Source: Thermoleophilaceae bacterium
Lineage (GTDB): Bacteria > Actinomycetota > Thermoleophilia > Solirubrobacterales > Thermoleophilaceae
DNA length: 21,172 nucleotides
NCBI GenBank assembly: GCA_013813135.1
Contig: JACCSF010000222.1
Coordinates: forward strand, 1 to 21,172
Direction: 5' to 3'
Positions 20,610 to 21,172 of the stretch are shown piece by piece (position 1 is the first letter of the stretch; the number at the start of each line of letters is the position of its first letter). The notes under the pieces were generated by a model, which saw only the letters and a program-made list of their open reading frames with translations, ran no database searches and was not told the origin of the DNA. Position numbers and translations under genes: made by a program.

Positions 20610-21172
20610 GTGGCATATGACGTCGTGATCGCCGGCGGGGGTTTCGGCGGGCTGTACGCGGCGCGCCGGCTCGAACGGCGCCTGCCCCGCCACAGCGCGC
20701 GCATCGTGCTCGTCAGCGACGTCAACTTCCTGCTCTACACGCCGCTGCTGCCGGGGGCGGCGGCGGGCGCGCTGGAGCCGCGCCACGTGGTGGTGCCGCT
20801 GCGCGAGGAGCTCGAGTGGGCCGACCTCCAGCTCGGCCGCGTCACGGGCGCCGACCCCGACCGCAACGAGGTCTTCGTCGACACCGTGGACGGCAGACAC
20901 GAGACCCTGCACTACGACCAGCTGATCGTCACGCCCGGCTCCGTGTCACGCGTGCTGCCCGTGCCCGGGCTGGCCGAGCACGGCCTCGGCTTCAAGACGC
21001 TCGCCGACGCCATAGCGCTGCGCAACAGGGCGCTGCTCAACCTGGAGATCGCCGAGTCGCTGCCCGACGACGAGGCGCGCCGCGAATACCTCAGCTTCGT
21101 GTTCGTGGGAGCCGGTTACGCCGGCCTGGAGGGCATCGCCGAGCTGCAGGACTACGTGGCCGACGTGATCGA
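20610..21172 (+). CDS. ndh: type II NADH dehydrogenase (NDH-2), 3' end cut by window edge
   Basis: The first 187 codons encode an FAD-dependent pyridine nucleotide oxidoreductase. The start is VAYDVVIAGGGFGGLYAARRLE, with the FAD-binding GGGFGG at 9-14. The segment FLLYTPLLPGAAAGALEPRHVVVPLRE is characteristic of NDH-2, which passes electrons from NADH to quinone at the membrane without pumping protons. YDQLIVTPGS and then LPVPGLAEHGLGFKTLADAIALRN follow. The second nucleotide fold begins FVFVGAGYAGLEGIAEL (GAGYAG at 167-172, for NADH). The C-terminal half is outside the window. Start at GTG 20610, since the FAD motif begins six residues later. Some NDH-2-like proteins reduce sulfide-derived or other acceptors, so ndh is a likely but not certain name. 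Confidence 0.88.
   Translation, partial: MAYDVVIAGGGFGGLYAARRLERRLPRHSARIVLVSDVNFLLYTPLLPGAAAGALEPRHVVVPLREELEWADLQLGRVTGADPDRNEVFVDTVDGRHETLHYDQLIVTPGSVSRVLPVPGLAEHGLGFKTLADAIALRNRALLNLEIAESLPDDEARREYLSFVFVGAGYAGLEGIAELQDYVADVI

Noticed and set aside
1..21172. tRNA genes, rRNA genes, CRISPR arrays
   Set aside because: No tRNA-like cloverleaf, rRNA segment, or regularly spaced direct repeats were seen on reading both strands.

Overview
The window looks like chromosomal DNA from a high-GC actinobacterium, most likely class Thermoleophilia (Solirubrobacterales or a relative). The reasons are: very GC-rich codons with frequent GTG/TTG starts; several small SnoaL-like proteins beginning MSQ(E)NVEVV; secreted proteins with an N-terminal membrane segment followed by D-I-x-x-x-x-I type repeats; and fibronectin-like plus beta-helix surface proteins. 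The assignment rests on my recognition of family style, not on a search.

Layout. (1) 1-1087: the 5' part of an IS256-family insertion sequence whose transposase runs off the left edge, followed by a remnant of a zinc-ribbon protein. (2) 1279-6336: an accessory block of small genes. It holds three SnoaL/NTF2-like proteins on the minus strand, two small ferredoxin-fold (ABM-like) proteins, a DUF2142-type multi-membrane protein, and two frameshifted exported proteins. (3) 6538-8219: cysK-cysE, the two enzymes that turn serine into cysteine, overlapping by 4 bases. (4) 8227-9099: a queuosine-salvage (Qng1/DUF2419) protein on the minus strand. (5) 9123-11990: an ABC-2 exporter (ATPase with a frameshift, intact permease) followed by a broken Fn3 plus beta-helix protein; the order recalls NosF-NosY-NosD. 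(6) 12064-15141: the UvrD/PcrA helicase and FolD. (7) 15142-15399: a structure-rich intergenic stretch. (8) 15400-19387: a small membrane protein, a FlK-like thioesterase, and the gatC-gatA-gatB operon of the tRNA-dependent amidotransferase, with 4-base overlaps inside each gene pair or operon. (9) 19398-21172: a small basic RGG-rich protein on the minus strand, then a short unknown protein, a two-helix membrane protein, and the start of a type II NADH dehydrogenase cut by the right edge.

Two sequence-level patterns stand out. First, many lead genes carry a TAnnnT hexamer ending 6-8 bases before the start codon and have no Shine-Dalgarno sequence, which points to leaderless transcription. Second, an identical 10-mer, GCGGGATACT, lies upstream of three of the small SnoaL/ABM-like genes.

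Four genes are broken by frameshifts (the Fn3-like lipoprotein, the D-I repeat exported protein, the ABC ATPase and the beta-helix protein), while the housekeeping genes between them are intact. Whether this is real decay or consensus error cannot be settled from the sequence alone. No tRNA, rRNA or CRISPR array was seen.
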